Positions 19,403 through 30,009 are shown, counted from the stretch's first letter. The stretch is 36,736 nucleotides of DNA from Cyanophora paradoxa (GCA_004431415.1 QPMI01000576.1:1-36736), one strand, 5' to 3'. Notes: generated by a model from the letters alone, not told the origin. Program-made: numbers and translations.

Positions 19403-19505
19403 GATACTTGAGAAAAAGCGGTCTCAGTATGCTACTGAGGCAGCTATTAAAGTTTACAGACAGGAACTGGTGTTCGCAACAAAAAATGACTTAAAGAAAA
19501 AGTAG
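19383..19505 (+). CDS. Possible 40-residue basic protein
   Basis: Short frame MDPQVYKILEKKRSQYATEA to KKK-stop, overlapping the end of AT-hook protein 1 by 20 bases. It is lysine-rich and helical, and too short to be sure. It could also be a frameshifted tail of the upstream gene. Confidence 0.25.
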   Translation: MDPQVYKILEKKRSQYATEAAIKVYRQELVFATKNDLKKK

Positions 19506-19554
19506 ATAGGTTGTATTGAGGAAAAATTATTTTCGTATCTACTATTAAAGAGAA

Positions 19555-19881
19555 ATGCCGAATATCCGCAAGATACTCACAGATGATGAAAAAGCAGAGA
19601 AGCTGAGACTGAAAAGGGAGCAAGATGCCCAAAGAAAACGCGAAGCCTATCATAAAAAGAAGGAGGAACGATTATCCCAAGGAGCCGCTACAGTTCACAC
19701 ACCAGAAGAACTCAAAAAGATTGCCCTCAGACACCAGAGGAAATACAGGGAAAATGAAGAATATCGCGAACAGAAAAAGGCGAAAGCGCTGGAATACTAC
19801 CACAAGAAAAAAGACGAACTACCCAAGACACCCAAAGAGCATAAACCGGTTGGAAGACCTCGGAAATATATCGAAGAATAA
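19555..19881 (+). CDS. Basic AT-hook protein 2, 108 residues
   Basis: Intact frame MPNIRKILTDDEKAEKLRLK, preceded by CTACTATTAAAGAGA. It is almost all charged helix: two repeats of a KR(E)-A-Y-x-KKK / YREN-E-EYREQ pattern, then a proline-spaced tail ending in VGRPRKYIEE. GRPRK is a classical AT-hook core. Paralogous in pattern to the gene at 19157-19402. Expected to bind A/T-rich DNA. Whether it serves replication, transcription or packaging cannot be read from the sequence. Confidence 0.65.
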   Translation: MPNIRKILTDDEKAEKLRLKREQDAQRKREAYHKKKEERLSQGAATVHTPEELKKIALRHQRKYRENEEYREQKKAKALEYYHKKKDELPKTPKEHKPVGRPRKYIEE

Positions 19882-20099
19882 ATTCTCGATCGAAACAAAT
19901 TTTGTAGAAATCGATTTGATCGGAGGCAAAAAAATGACAGCTTTCTTCCCTCTTTTTTAAAACTGTACCTATATATCGAGACAGTATCCCGACCCAAAAC
20001 TACTTAAGGACTTGGCAAATAATAGGATATATATAAAAGACAATTCCTCCTTCCGAAATTATTTTCTTCGTTAAAGGTAGAAGTCCCCCAAAATCGAAA

Positions 20100-22688
20100 A
20101 TGAACAAAATCGAGAAATTCGCCACCCTGTTGAAAATGCTACATTCCTTAGTACTCTCATTGGTGATCGCAACAAGGTCACCCATGTATTTGATTCTGCT
20201 GAAGATGCCCTTGAAGCCATTGATAATAGCAAGGTTAAGACCTGGGCTGAATGCATTCAGCCTGAACAAGTCACCAGAGTTTACCTGGACCTGGATAAAT
20301 TCGCTGATTTGAAGGAGAACATTGCTGAAAACTATGCTGAGGCTGAAACTGTTGTAAGAGAGATGAGAGATAAGCTATGGAAGCGATCTGGGACCACTTC
20401 GATTAACGATATTGCTGTTGCAGTTCGCCATAGAAGGGTTTATTTGATCAAGGAGGATGTCACCAAGTTCAAGATCTCAGCCCACTTTATCATTAAATCG
20501 CTTGCATGCAAACATGAAGATATCCCCAAGCTTTTCAAAGCTATGGATTGGTGAAAAATGAGGATTATGACAGTGGAGTTTACAGCTCCACACAGAACCT
20601 TATCTGCCTCAATTGCTGCAAAGGTGAGACTCTGGATGCTCAAAATAAATCAAAGAAAGATGTTGATAAAAACGTTTGCTTTAAGAAATTCGTTGACTGT
20701 GACAAAGTGTTAATGCGAAATGAGGACTTCTTTGTATCTTTCTTCTCAGCTTCTACTAAACTTGTGGATGAATCGAATATTTCTGCATTCGCAAATTATA
20801 GCCCTGAGCCAAAACCAGTTAAAAAGGAGCCAAAAAGTGATAAAGTGAAGACTGAGAAGGTAGAAGCTGAAAAAGACACTGAACCCGAAAATCCTGTTAC
20901 TTTCGAACTGCTACAAAGTGTTATAATGGGTCTGAACGGTGAGAGAGCTAATGAGTATAAAACTTGGATTGATGTAGGACTGGTCATCATCAATGTTGGG
21001 AAGACAACAAGTTCACCCCTAAAATGCAAGCTGAACTCTTCCACCAATTCTCAGAACAGAGTGACAAGTATGATTATGATGAATGCCAGGAGAAGTTTAC
21101 ACAGCTTCGCAGAAGCAAGAAGAAGGCTGAGCCTGGCAAAGTGTTGACCTTCAAATCCTTGGTTTATTGGTTGAGCAAAGATAACAATGAGCTTTTCAAG
21201 GAACTCTTCCCCAAAAAGTATGCATTCCTACCAGAGGACACAGATGAAATCGATTACAAGACTGCAAGTATCCCTCCTTTGGCTGAACATTACAATGTGC
21301 ATAAGAGGTATTTCAATGCTCGAATGCATCATGTTGAAAATGTTGGTTGTGTGATGCTCTGGGATGAACAACTACTTTGCTGGATGCCCAAAGATATTGG
21401 GAAGCTCTCTACAAAGCATTTCCCCCATTTGATGCATAAGGTGATTGTCAATGAGGGAACAGATAATGAGAAAGAGAAATGGGAGCAATCATTTAGGAAA
21501 TGGATTGTGGATCCAACAGCCACAAGATCAACTTACATGGATTTCCTTCCCCCTCCTGCTACTCTCAGTGCAAAATGCAAGTCTGTATTTAATCTCTATC
21601 CAGGAATGAAGGTCGACCATCAGCAATTCGAAAATGCTCCAGAGGATGTAACTGCTGAGATGATTAAGCCTTTCCTAGATCACTTGTTCTTAATGTCTGG
21701 TGAGGATCAAAATACCTATGAATATCTGTTGAAATGGTTTGCCCACATGCTGCAAAGCCTGGGGAACTCAATGGAGTATCCTTAATCTTCATTGGTGAGC
21801 AGGGAACTGGTAAAAATGTGTTGGTTGATACTTTCCAAAAGAAGATACTTGGAGATGCCCTAAGTTATGCAACTGGAAAGCCAAAAGAGGATCTGTTTGG
21901 TCGATTTGCCCACAATAGAGAGGATAAGATCTTGATTGTTGTGAATGAAGCCTCAGGCAAGGACACATTCGAAAATAATGATATGCTCAAAGATCTCATA
22001 ACTTCTGATAAGATTGTAATTGAACACAAAGGGATAGATTCATACACAAAAAGCAACTTTGCCAGGATTATATTCACCAGCAATAACAACATTCCAGTGA
22101 AAATTGAAGCTGGAGATAGGCGATTTGTGGTTGTTGAAGTTAGTAAGAAATTCGCAAAGGATAGGTCATACTTCCTTCCACTTGTAAAATGGCTAAATGA
22201 TCACTGCAATATTCGAAACATTGCCCACTATTTGAGAACCAAAGTTGACTGTGAGGATGTGAACTGGATTGCTGATAGACCCCTTACAAATAAATACTAT
22301 TTAGCCCAACAGGTGTGCGCTCCAATCATTCTTATGTTCACTAAGTGGCTTGTGGATCGAGGCTTAATTTCCGAGAATAAATGCAAGTCTGGTAGCCTTG
22401 TGGAAACCTGGAAGTGGTTCCAGGAGTTTATTACCAGCAATAAATATAAAACGATTATAATAGTCGCCGATATTATACTGAAATGAGAAGTGTTACATAT
22501 ATCCAAGTGAAAACTACAAATGGCAACAATACTATCATTTCCTATTCCCACAAGTATTTGAGGAATTCAGAAAGATGAAGCTTGTAGATGATGAGACTAT
22601 TGAGGAAGAAGCTAATCCAAGGATGAAACAGGACCTACCTGCTGCTGATCCTGATGCATCAGATTATGATTCTGATGTTGAAGTTTAG
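20100..22688 (+). CDS. Archaeo-eukaryotic primase fused to SF3 (D5-like) helicase (frameshifted)
   Basis: About 862 residues from ATG 20100 to the stop at 22686-22688, read through at least five single-base shifts (near 20133, 20550, 21000, 21765, 22460). Primase motifs: catalytic VYLDLDKF (20278-20302), the S-x-H motif SAH (20477-20485), and the third Asp region DYDSGVYS (about 20565). A PriCT-like segment (WIDVGLVIINVG) lies near 20970. Helicase motifs: Walker A GEQGTGKN (21794-21817), Walker B ILIVVNEASGKD (near 21930), and sensor IIFTSNNN (near 22070). The tail is acidic (DASDYDSDVEV). It should lay primers and unwind DNA. Its presence next to a protein-primed polymerase, which needs no RNA primer, is notable. 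Confidence 0.85.
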
Positions 22689-22689
22689 G

Positions 22690-22885
22690 TTTACTCAAAA
22701 GTGGACTCATGTTGACTCAAATTTATCATAAAAGACCCAAACAGTCTTTTATTTATGGTTTATTTATCGATTAGGTTGACTAAGTGGGGGAGTTGACTCA
22801 TTTTTTCACAGATTCTAAAAAGGACTCTGCCCTAAAAGAAATAAAAAGTGCCTCAACTCCACCCACTAAGTCAACCAAAAAATGA
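22690..22885 (+). repeat. Internal diverged copy of part of the terminal repeat
   Basis: Between helicase and GIY-YIG genes. It lines up, in the same order and in the orientation of the left terminal repeat, with about 1905-2070: AGTGGACTCA, TTTATGGT, GGTTGACTAAGTGGGG, AGTTGAC-CATTTTT, TTCTAAAAAGG, then CCACTTAGTCAAC-type words. No ORF crosses it. Confidence 0.8.
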
Positions 22886-22927
22886 TTTAAGAGATAGAAA
22901 AATATATTTATATGTAAGTAGTAAGAA

Positions 22928-23277
22928 ATGGCTGGAACAGATCATGATTCTGGATCGATCTATATGATTGAGAGTGAAGAATTGAATAAAGTTTATATAG
23001 GGAGAACCTCACAGCCACTACAAAAAGATGGAGACAACACAAATCAGGTCAAATGCCATCTACAGCAGACCTATGCAAGGCTTCTGATGTGAGGTTTTCA
23101 GTCCTTTATTCAACTAAGAAGGGTGGGCATGAAGACCTTATGAACAGAGAAGCATATTACATGTATCTCTTTGAACCTTGGATAGTCAATCTACAAAAAC
23201 CGAAATCTCGATTTAGGATTAATAGGTTTTTGCGATTTCATTCAGAGGAAGCCAATGGATCCATTAAAACATTTTAA
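22928..23277 (+). CDS. GIY-YIG endonuclease (one frameshift)
   Basis: ATG 22928 (MAGTDHDSGSIYMIE). The GIY motif appears as SIYMI, followed by KVYIGRTSQP (the YIG half with its conserved Arg), after which the frame shifts near 23027 at a run of five A. The rest reads HKSG, then the glutamate helix NREAYYMYLF with the metal-binding Glu, and the closing asparagine region WIVNLQKP. Total about 116 residues, a stand-alone catalytic domain without a clear DNA-binding addition. Such nucleases are common as free-standing homing enzymes in large viruses. It lies directly after the internal terminal-repeat copy and before the polymerase. Confidence 0.78.
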
Positions 23278-23336
23278 ATTGCGTTTAGAACATCCTAAAA
23301 TAAAATATCCCTTAGAATAGGAACAAGTTAGGAATA

Positions 23337-26300
23337 ATGCCCGAATTACCAACAAACTCATAAGGGAGAAGAAATGGGAACTCATGGGATTGCTGGAACA
23401 CTATATGCAGCCCATGAAATAACAGAGGCTGAATATGACCGGGAAATAGATTTAATTGCAAGGGCAGACCCACTTTAAGCAGATTAACCAGAAAAGCAAA
23501 TAACCTATATGATAAAATTGAAACCTTGGATGAACTGGATAGGCTTAGGCAAATAGAACCAGAGCAGAAGATGGAACAGCCATGAATGAATTATATCGCT
23601 GGCTCACATACAGAGCCAGAAGGGAAGTTGTTGTAGATGTGATTGAATTCCTGGATAGAATTGCTACATCCTTCCAAATCGATTAAAGCAGGGTTTAGAT
23701 CAATTCAGGGCAATCAAGGTTCGCTTGTCTTTTATCTGCAAGTTCGTTAAAGTGAGCAATCCACAGGTTTGGATATCGAAATACATTTACAGTGATTACT
23801 TTGTATTAACCAGGTCGAGAAATATTCGAACTGAGCTGAATAAAGCAGCCCAAATGTGTCAGGAGCAGATGAATGTGGTTGATAGCTATCGCTTAGAAAG
23901 AATTGAAATACTCAGAGTGGCTATTATGAGTTATGCTCCAACTGGTGGATGCTTTCTACAAACCCCAGAGTGGATTGCTAGGAAGAGAGCCACAGTGAAT
24001 ATTCGAAATATAGATGATTCCTGCTTCGAAAATGCGATTTTAGCCTCGATTTACAGAAAATCTATTAACTCCCATAAGAGGAATGAGCTTTCACAATATC
24101 GCAAATGGAAATACTCAGCAATCGCTTATAATCCGCTGGCTCTCAATTTCGACAATATCCATTCCCTGTTGCCTGTGATGCTGAAATAATTGATAAATTC
24201 GAGGCTCAAAATGCAGGCATTAGCATTAATATATTCGGAATCGATGGAGAGGTTGTTTATCCCTGCATCAATCCAGTTACCCAGGCAGAAAGCATAAGGT
24301 TAATCTCATGCTGATATTTGATGATGAAGGGAATGGTCATTATATTACAATCATGTCCCTTTCAAGATTATTGAAAGTAAACCATGAAACATACAATGAT
24401 CAGAAGTTACACTACTGTGACACATGCTTATCTCGATTCAGGTCTGAGGCTAAACTCACTGCTCATGTGGACTCAAATAGATGCATTGATTGGAGACTCT
24501 CAAAGGGAATCACACCAAAACCTGAGACCACCATAGAGTTTGGACTGAAAAACCTCAGGAAAACTGTTTGGCTTCCTGTTGTGGTTTACTGCAAGATTGA
24601 ACATAGAAGCATCCCCATTGATGCATCAAAATCTAAGAGGGAAGTCTCAGCAGTCAACCTGAGAGTAGTCACTGGGGCAGATGTTCAGGAGTTTCGATTT
24701 GAGGGTCAGGATCCAATGGAGGTCTCTTTGAATGCTTGGAGTCCAAAGCAAGAGAACTAATCGATTTCCTGTTTACCAACATTCCTATGAATGAACTCAC
24801 AGATGAGCAGAAAGCAATTTACAGAGCTACCAAACACTGTTACCTTTGCAGTGAGAGGTTCACTAAGGAGAACTTCAAATGCAGGGATCATGATCACCAC
24901 ACAGGTCATTATATTGCTCCTGCATGCAGAAACTGCAATCTCCATAGGAGAATCTCAAAGCAAACCAAAGTTGCAGTAGTTGTTGACCAAATGGATGACT
25001 GTGGGACATTCATTTTCAGAAAAATAGCAGGCATGGGTGATAAAAAGCGAATCGAAATCCTTTCGAAAAACTTTGATCAATACCTTTCATTGCAATGGGG
25101 TCTTTACAAGTTCATTGATGCAAGCAATTTCATGGATTTGGAGCTGCTGATGTAGATGAGTTAATGAACAAATTCCAAGCCTTCAGAAGGCTTTCACACT
25201 CAGTATATGGACTTGACCCAGTTCATTATGTATCTGCACCTGGGTTATCTTGGGATGCTATGCTTAGGACCACCGAGGCAAAAATAGAGCTTATAAGTGA
25301 TGTAGAGCAATACGAATTTGTTGAGAGGGAATCAGGGGTGGCTTTGCAACAATGCCTTGTAGGTATGCTGAGGCTGATGGTGAGAACTCCCACATTATGC
25401 TGTTTGATGCTAACAACTTGTATGGCTACTGTTTGAGTCAGCCAATTCCAGTTGGTGATTTTAGATGGGAGACCGAATTCAACCCACAAGATAACAGATC
25501 CAGTTTCCTGGAAGTTGATCTGGAATACCCAATAAGGCTATATCTAGACCACAGTGATTTCCCCTAATTATTAACAAGAAAATAGTAGAATATGCGGAAT
25601 TATCACAATATCAAAAGAGCCTGTTGGATCTTTCAGGAGAAGAGCTTGATAAGACCCCTAAGCTAACTGCAACCTTTGGTTCTGTGGCAAACTATGTTAT
25701 TTCTGAGCCTCTTCTGCAATATCTGTTGGACAAAGGTGTGAAATTAAAGAAAATTCACAGGGTCCTCTCATTTACTGTGGCTCCTGTAATGAAACCCTAC
25801 ATTGAGCTGAATACTGAGATGAGAAGGAAAGCAGTGAATAAATTCGAGGCTGATTTCTATAAACTCATGAATAACTCAATCTATGGGAAATGCATTGAAT
25901 CTTGCAGAGGTAGATCTGTGGTTAAGATTGCAAACAGTGAGAAACTGTTTATGAAATATGCAGCTTCCCCATTGGTGAAATCAACAAGTCCCATAAACGA
26001 AAAAGCAGTTGCCTTTGAGTTTACACAAAGCATGTGAAACTAGATAAGCCTGTTGCAATTGGGCTTATGTTTTGGATGCAGCCAAACTGCATAATTACCA
26101 GTTCTTCTATGATACTGTAAGGTCCCAATGGACAAAAGCAAAGTTACTATTCCATGATACTGACTCCTTCTGTCTATATATTGAATCTAAGACCTTACAA
26201 AAAGATATAGAGAATATATCTTATGCCTTGGACCTAGGGGATCTAACAGAATGACCCCAGGTAAATACAAAAATGAAATGCCTGGCTCTGCAATATTGGA

Positions 26301-26566
26301 GTATGTAGGTCTGAGAGCAAAGTTTACAGTTTCAGAACTGCTGAGATTGAGAGGAGTAAGCTCTCTGGGACTTCCACTGAGGAACTCCAATTTAATGATT
26401 TTAAGCAGTGTTTATTTGCAGGTATCAGCAAGACTGTGACTGCAAAGCAGAAGAGAAGGCAGATCACACAATAATAGATACCGTGAGTAGAAGGGTTGCC
26501 CTAAACTGCTTTGATGCAAAGAGATACATCTTACCAGATGGTATTAATTCTGTTCCTTTTAATTAA
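23337..26566 (+). CDS. Protein-primed family B DNA polymerase (frameshifted)
   Basis: About 1,075 residues, split by ten or more single-base shifts. The start at ATG 23337 is the least certain point. The N-terminal third has no motif I know. Then come CDTCLSRFRSEAKLTAH (a C2H2-like finger, 24418-24470), CYLCSERF to CRNCNLHRR (an endonuclease-VII-like zinc site, 24838-24950), and VSAPGLSWDAML (25230-25265). Polymerase motif A is LFDANNLYGYCLSQP (about 25400), motif B KLMNNSIYGKCIES (about 25858) and motif C FHDTDSFCLYIE (Asp at about 26156). The C-terminal RYILPDGINSVPFN closes the thumb. This is the type 2 family B polymerase of Polintons, adenoviruses and phi29-like phages, which starts synthesis on a terminal protein. 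It ends four bases before the integrase start. Confidence 0.9.
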
Positions 26567-26569
26567 GAG

Positions 26570-27949
26570 ATGCCAGCAACTGGAAGAATAGTTAGGAGAA
26601 CCACTGAGCAACTACAAGGTAACCTACTGCCTATCACAGTTCCAAAGGAGGAAAAAGGGGAATCTCGAATTGTCAAAAAATCAGAGATGAAAGAGCTTGT
26701 CCTGTGGAGATCCAGTTGCTATTGCAGTGAAAGAAACTAGCAAGATTGCCAAGAGATTCTATGATGTGAGGACTGGTTACAAAGGGCTTCAAGCTATGAG
26801 GGCTGAGTTACCAGATGAATCCTATAAGCAGTTGCAAGAGTTCTATAAAAAACAAGAGGTAGTTCAGATCAATGCACCTGCTATATCTAGGAAGAGAGAT
26901 CCCATGGTTCCAATAAGGCAACCCCTTGATACCTATGTGATTGATTTGCTCTTTTTCCCAGCTTATAAGAAACAAAACAATGGCTATGATACCTTTATGA
27001 CTGCTATGGAATCAACACTGAGAACTGGATATATCATACCTATAAGAGATAAATCAGCTCTCACTACATTAGCTGCATTTAAGCAGCTTGAAATGAGAGT
27101 GGCAAGACCCATAGTAAAAGTTCAATCAGATGCTGGAGTGAGTTCCAAAATCGAATATTCCAGGAGTATTTATCTAGTAAATTCATAGAACACCAAGTGA
27201 GTGGAACTGCTGACCATAGAAGCCAAGGTCGAATTGAAGCCTTTAACAAGCAGATTAAGAGACTGATCACAAACTACTGCATAGCTAATAACACAGCTAG
27301 ATTCTTTGATGTGTTAGGTGATATTGAGTATAATTACAATAATACAGTTCACTCAGCTACTAAGATGAAGCCAGGCGAAACTACAGAGGAGCATTATAGG
27401 TATATAGTGGGATTAGAAGATGAAAGATTCAAGAAATCAATAGCTTACCTTGATACCATGCAGCCAGGCATGTTTGTTAGAGTGAAAGTTGAGAAAAATG
27501 CCTTTGCTAAACAGGGTAACAATTGGTCTAGGATGGTTTACACTGTTGATAGTAGGGAAGGCTTTAAGTTTAAGCTAAGGAGTCCACTGGTGAGATCATA
27601 GAAAACAGGTTTGCTTTCCATGAGCTGTTACCTGTGAATTCAGTTGAGTATCTGGAAACACCTACAGTGGATGCATTAGAGCAAGCCAAAGAGGAAGCCA
27701 AGGTTGATGCTGCTATAAGGAGAGAAGGCATAGAAGCTGCTAATGAAGTCCCAGATAAGCCTTTGATAGAGGCTAGAAAGGAGAAGACTGGCAAGGTTAA
27801 TAGGGAACTCAAAAGCTCACTATAGCAGGACACAGAAACTTTCTGAGGTTAATAGCCAGAGATGGTATAATGACTTTCAGACTACTAAGGAGTCATATAC
27901 AGCCCCTAAACCTCAGAGAACACTAAGAGAAAGGACCAAAACTAGCTAG
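26570..27949 (+). CDS. Retroviral-type (rve) DDE integrase (frameshifted)
   Basis: ATG 26570 (MPATGRIVRR), with shifts near 26700, 27150-27195, 27590 and 27815, giving about 459 residues. The catalytic core has Asp in TYVIDLLFFP (about 26943), Asp in KVQSDAG (about 27129) and Glu in GRIEAFNKQ (about 27236). The last two lie about 35 residues apart, the D,D-35-E spacing of retroviral and Polinton integrases. The C-terminal part has an SH3-like stretch (GMFVRVKVEKNAFAKQGNNW, then YTVDSREGFKFKL), followed by a charged helix and a tail ending RTLRERTKTS. No zinc HHCC finger was seen in the N-terminal part. It joins the element ends to host DNA and makes the 6-bp duplication seen here. Confidence 0.9.
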
Positions 27950-28850
27950 TTTGCTAGGCAAAAACTCGTTTTTTCCAAATATATGTATGACTGATATACA
28001 TATATGCACATGATATACACATAGTCTTGTAGATCTTATCAAGCGCTTCACAGCGATATGCAGAACGTTGCGTTTTGATGATCTGGTGATGAGATATAAC
28101 AGTTTGAAGATGCAAAAGTCACTTGCCATAGTAGACTTGGTGAAACACTAGCCCAGGAGTCGACTAGATGGCAAGCCGTTTTTGGCTCAGAGAATAAAGC
28201 GCTAGATTACTGACTCAGAACTACGAGGCTCAAATCCGACCGGGAACCTTTACTTCGTTCGCCGTGAAACTTGAAAAGAAAAAAAAAACGCGGTTTTTTC
28301 TAGATTAATGCTGTACCCGTCTAGAAACTCACTATTGCTACGATATCTCAACACCACATGCTCAAATCGATGCGCTTAAAACGTCATAAAATCGAGCATT
28401 TTAAGCGGTCACAGCGCTACTATCACATCTAGGATTTTCGATACCTGTGACTCCAAATCGCGATGAAACCGATTTTGAATTTTGATTTAAATTCGATTAA
28501 AATCCATTAAACGTGAGTTTTTAATACAGATCACCAGGAAGTTATCAAATCGATACACCAACGATTCAATATAATCACCAATATCATACATAACAATAAA
28601 TTGCAATCACATCTACGAATCTCGATGTGTATACATCGCTATTACGATTAAACCGATTTTGAAAATTCAAAACTAATTCGATTAAATTCGATTATAACGA
28701 AAGAGTTAAAGATCTACATCAAATACTTATCAACTCAATCACCTGATAACATCGAATAATCAACCCAAATCTACTTTAGAGATAATCGTGATTACATATG
28801 TGAAATCATCAATCTAACACTGCATTTAGTAAGCATCTCCCCTTGATTCC
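27950..28850. other. AT-rich region between integrase and right terminal repeat
   Basis: No supported gene. It holds a run of ten A followed by CGCGGTTTTTT near 28280-28300 (a possible fold-back), two diverged 140-base direct repeats (28424-28745), and many TCGATTAA words like those in the outer terminal repeat. A tRNA-like A-box/B-box pair near 28180-28245 does not fold properly. Confidence 0.55.
28424..28745. repeat. Two diverged direct repeats, period about 184 bases
   Basis: Copies at about 28424-28560 and 28608-28745 share the order CACATCTA, GATTTTCGAT/GAATCTCGAT, GATGAAACCGATTTTGAA/GATTAAACCGATTTTGAA, TTCGATTAAA, and an AT(C)ACC end. They are non-coding. Nearness to the terminal repeat suggests older sub-terminal repeat units. 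Confidence 0.5.
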
Positions 28851-29658
28851 CCCTATTATATTATATTATATTTAAGTGGACTCAAGGTTGACTCATATTA
28901 ATCGTAAAAGTAGTAATAGTATATGGATTTTGTTACGAATTCAATGCAAGGGTTGACTAAGTGGGTTGAGTTGACTCAAATTTCACAGGAAATATTTGGG
29001 ACCTAAAGTTTTCTAAAAAGGATTTCAAAAAATGTGTCAACTCCCCCACTTAGTCAACCCTGACCATAAACAGTAAGGATTGAGCTAACATGTATCACAA
29101 AGTGAACATTTTGAGTCCACTTAGAAGATCCACTTTTGAAATCCAAGTTGATTTTGCTTGAAATTTCAAAGTTGATCTAAAAGTGAGTCCACCCTGATTG
29201 ATTATGGTAACAAAGTTGACTAAGTTGACTAAGTTGAGTCATCTTAAGAAATTCAAAGAGACTAAGAGTTCAAAATGTTTATGAAAAGTGAGTCAACTTA
29301 GACCACTTCTGATAACAAAGTTAAATATTTAATTGATTTAATCGGAAAAGAACATGATTTAATCGAATTTATTGATATAATTCCGATTAGATTCATTTAG
29401 GATTCAATTAAGATCAATCGAAGTTATTGATATAATTCCGATTAACTACAATTAAGATACAATATCGATTAATCGAGTTTATCGATATAACATCGATTAA
29501 ATTAATTGAAAATGCATGTAAAAATATGAAAATTCAGGTGAAAATTCAAATAAATTAATCGATTTTATTGATATAACATCGAATCACACATATGAATATT
29601 CATATTTTAATCCTGAGGCGGAACGCCGAGGGATTAAAATATGAATATTCATATGTGT
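28851..29658 (-). repeat. Right terminal inverted repeat
   Basis: Reverse complement of the left repeat over its length, from the TATTATATTATATT run at its inner edge to the terminal ACACATATG. It is about 45 bases longer, with extra bases mostly in short runs (for example GGTGG here against GGTG at the left) and one extra GTTGACTAA unit near 29215. Confidence 0.92.
29586..29658. repeat. Terminal palindrome, right end
   Basis: A 73-base near-perfect hairpin: 28-base arms ACACATATGAATATTCAT... around the loop TGAGGCGGAACGCCGAG, where GGCG and CGCC can also pair. Same structure as the left end, with the loop in inverted order as expected. Confidence 0.87.
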
Positions 29659-29664
29659 ATCATC
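29659..29664 (+). repeat. Target-site duplication, right copy (ATCATC)
   Basis: Exact copy of 1394-1399, immediately outside the right terminal palindrome. Confidence 0.75.
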
Positions 29665-30009
29665 TGGCATGCACATGTGCATGCCTCTTGTGCGCGCGCA
29701 GCCCTCGCGTTTGATCGCCGAGTACTCGGCGCGGTGGTTTGGCGGCAATCGTGGCATCTTCAGCAGTCTTGGCGGACGGAAGTTTCGATGGCACTCTCGT
29801 AAGTGGCGAGCTGGGAGGTGCGCTACGTATACCGTGTACTAGGCTAGCAGTAGCGAAGCTGATCAAGCAGATCGATTACTATACTGATCATAAACCGTCG
29901 CGATGTCGATCGCTTTCTCGAAATCTTTACTTTCAAGTTTTGTTCAATCCCCGCGGCCGCGCCCCCGGCCCGGCAACACAAATAACCGACTCGGCGATGT
30001 CGCACGCAG
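29665..30009. other. Right host flank next to the insertion, no clear gene
   Basis: Base composition jumps to GC-rich directly outside the element. There are alternating purine-pyrimidine words (GCATGCACATGTGCATGCC, TGTGCGCGCGC). An open plus-strand frame runs 29739-30179, but only its last part (from about 30010) looks coding, so I treat the rest as intergenic or intronic. Confidence 0.4.

Larger units (their letters stand above)
1400..29658. mobile_element. Integrated Polinton/Maverick-type virus (Polinton-like virus)
   Basis: The element is 28,259 bases long, bounded by inverted repeats and a 6-bp target duplication. It carries the Polinton core: protein-primed polymerase B (23337-26566), rve integrase (26570-27949), packaging ATPase (17329-18069), major capsid protein (15097-16467) and minor capsid proteins (13072-15043). 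It also carries an AEP primase-SF3 helicase, a GIY-YIG nuclease, a phospholipase and a block of fibre genes. Most Polintons are around 15-20 kb, so this is large, and the left fibre arm accounts for the excess. A virophage is less likely because of the gene set and the 456-residue capsid protein, although Mavirus shares polymerase, integrase and helicase. No maturation protease was found. Confidence 0.93.

Noticed and set aside
28175-28255. tRNA-like A box (TGGCTCAGAG) and B box (GGCTCAAATCC)
   Set aside because: The spacing is plausible, but acceptor, anticodon and T stems do not pair. At most a decayed tRNA or SINE-like relic.
1400-29658. Classification as a virophage integrated in the genome
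   Set aside because: Polymerase, integrase and helicase also occur in Mavirus, but capsid size, penton pattern, fibre arm and lack of a recognised protease fit Polinton-like viruses better. A tree would be needed to be certain.
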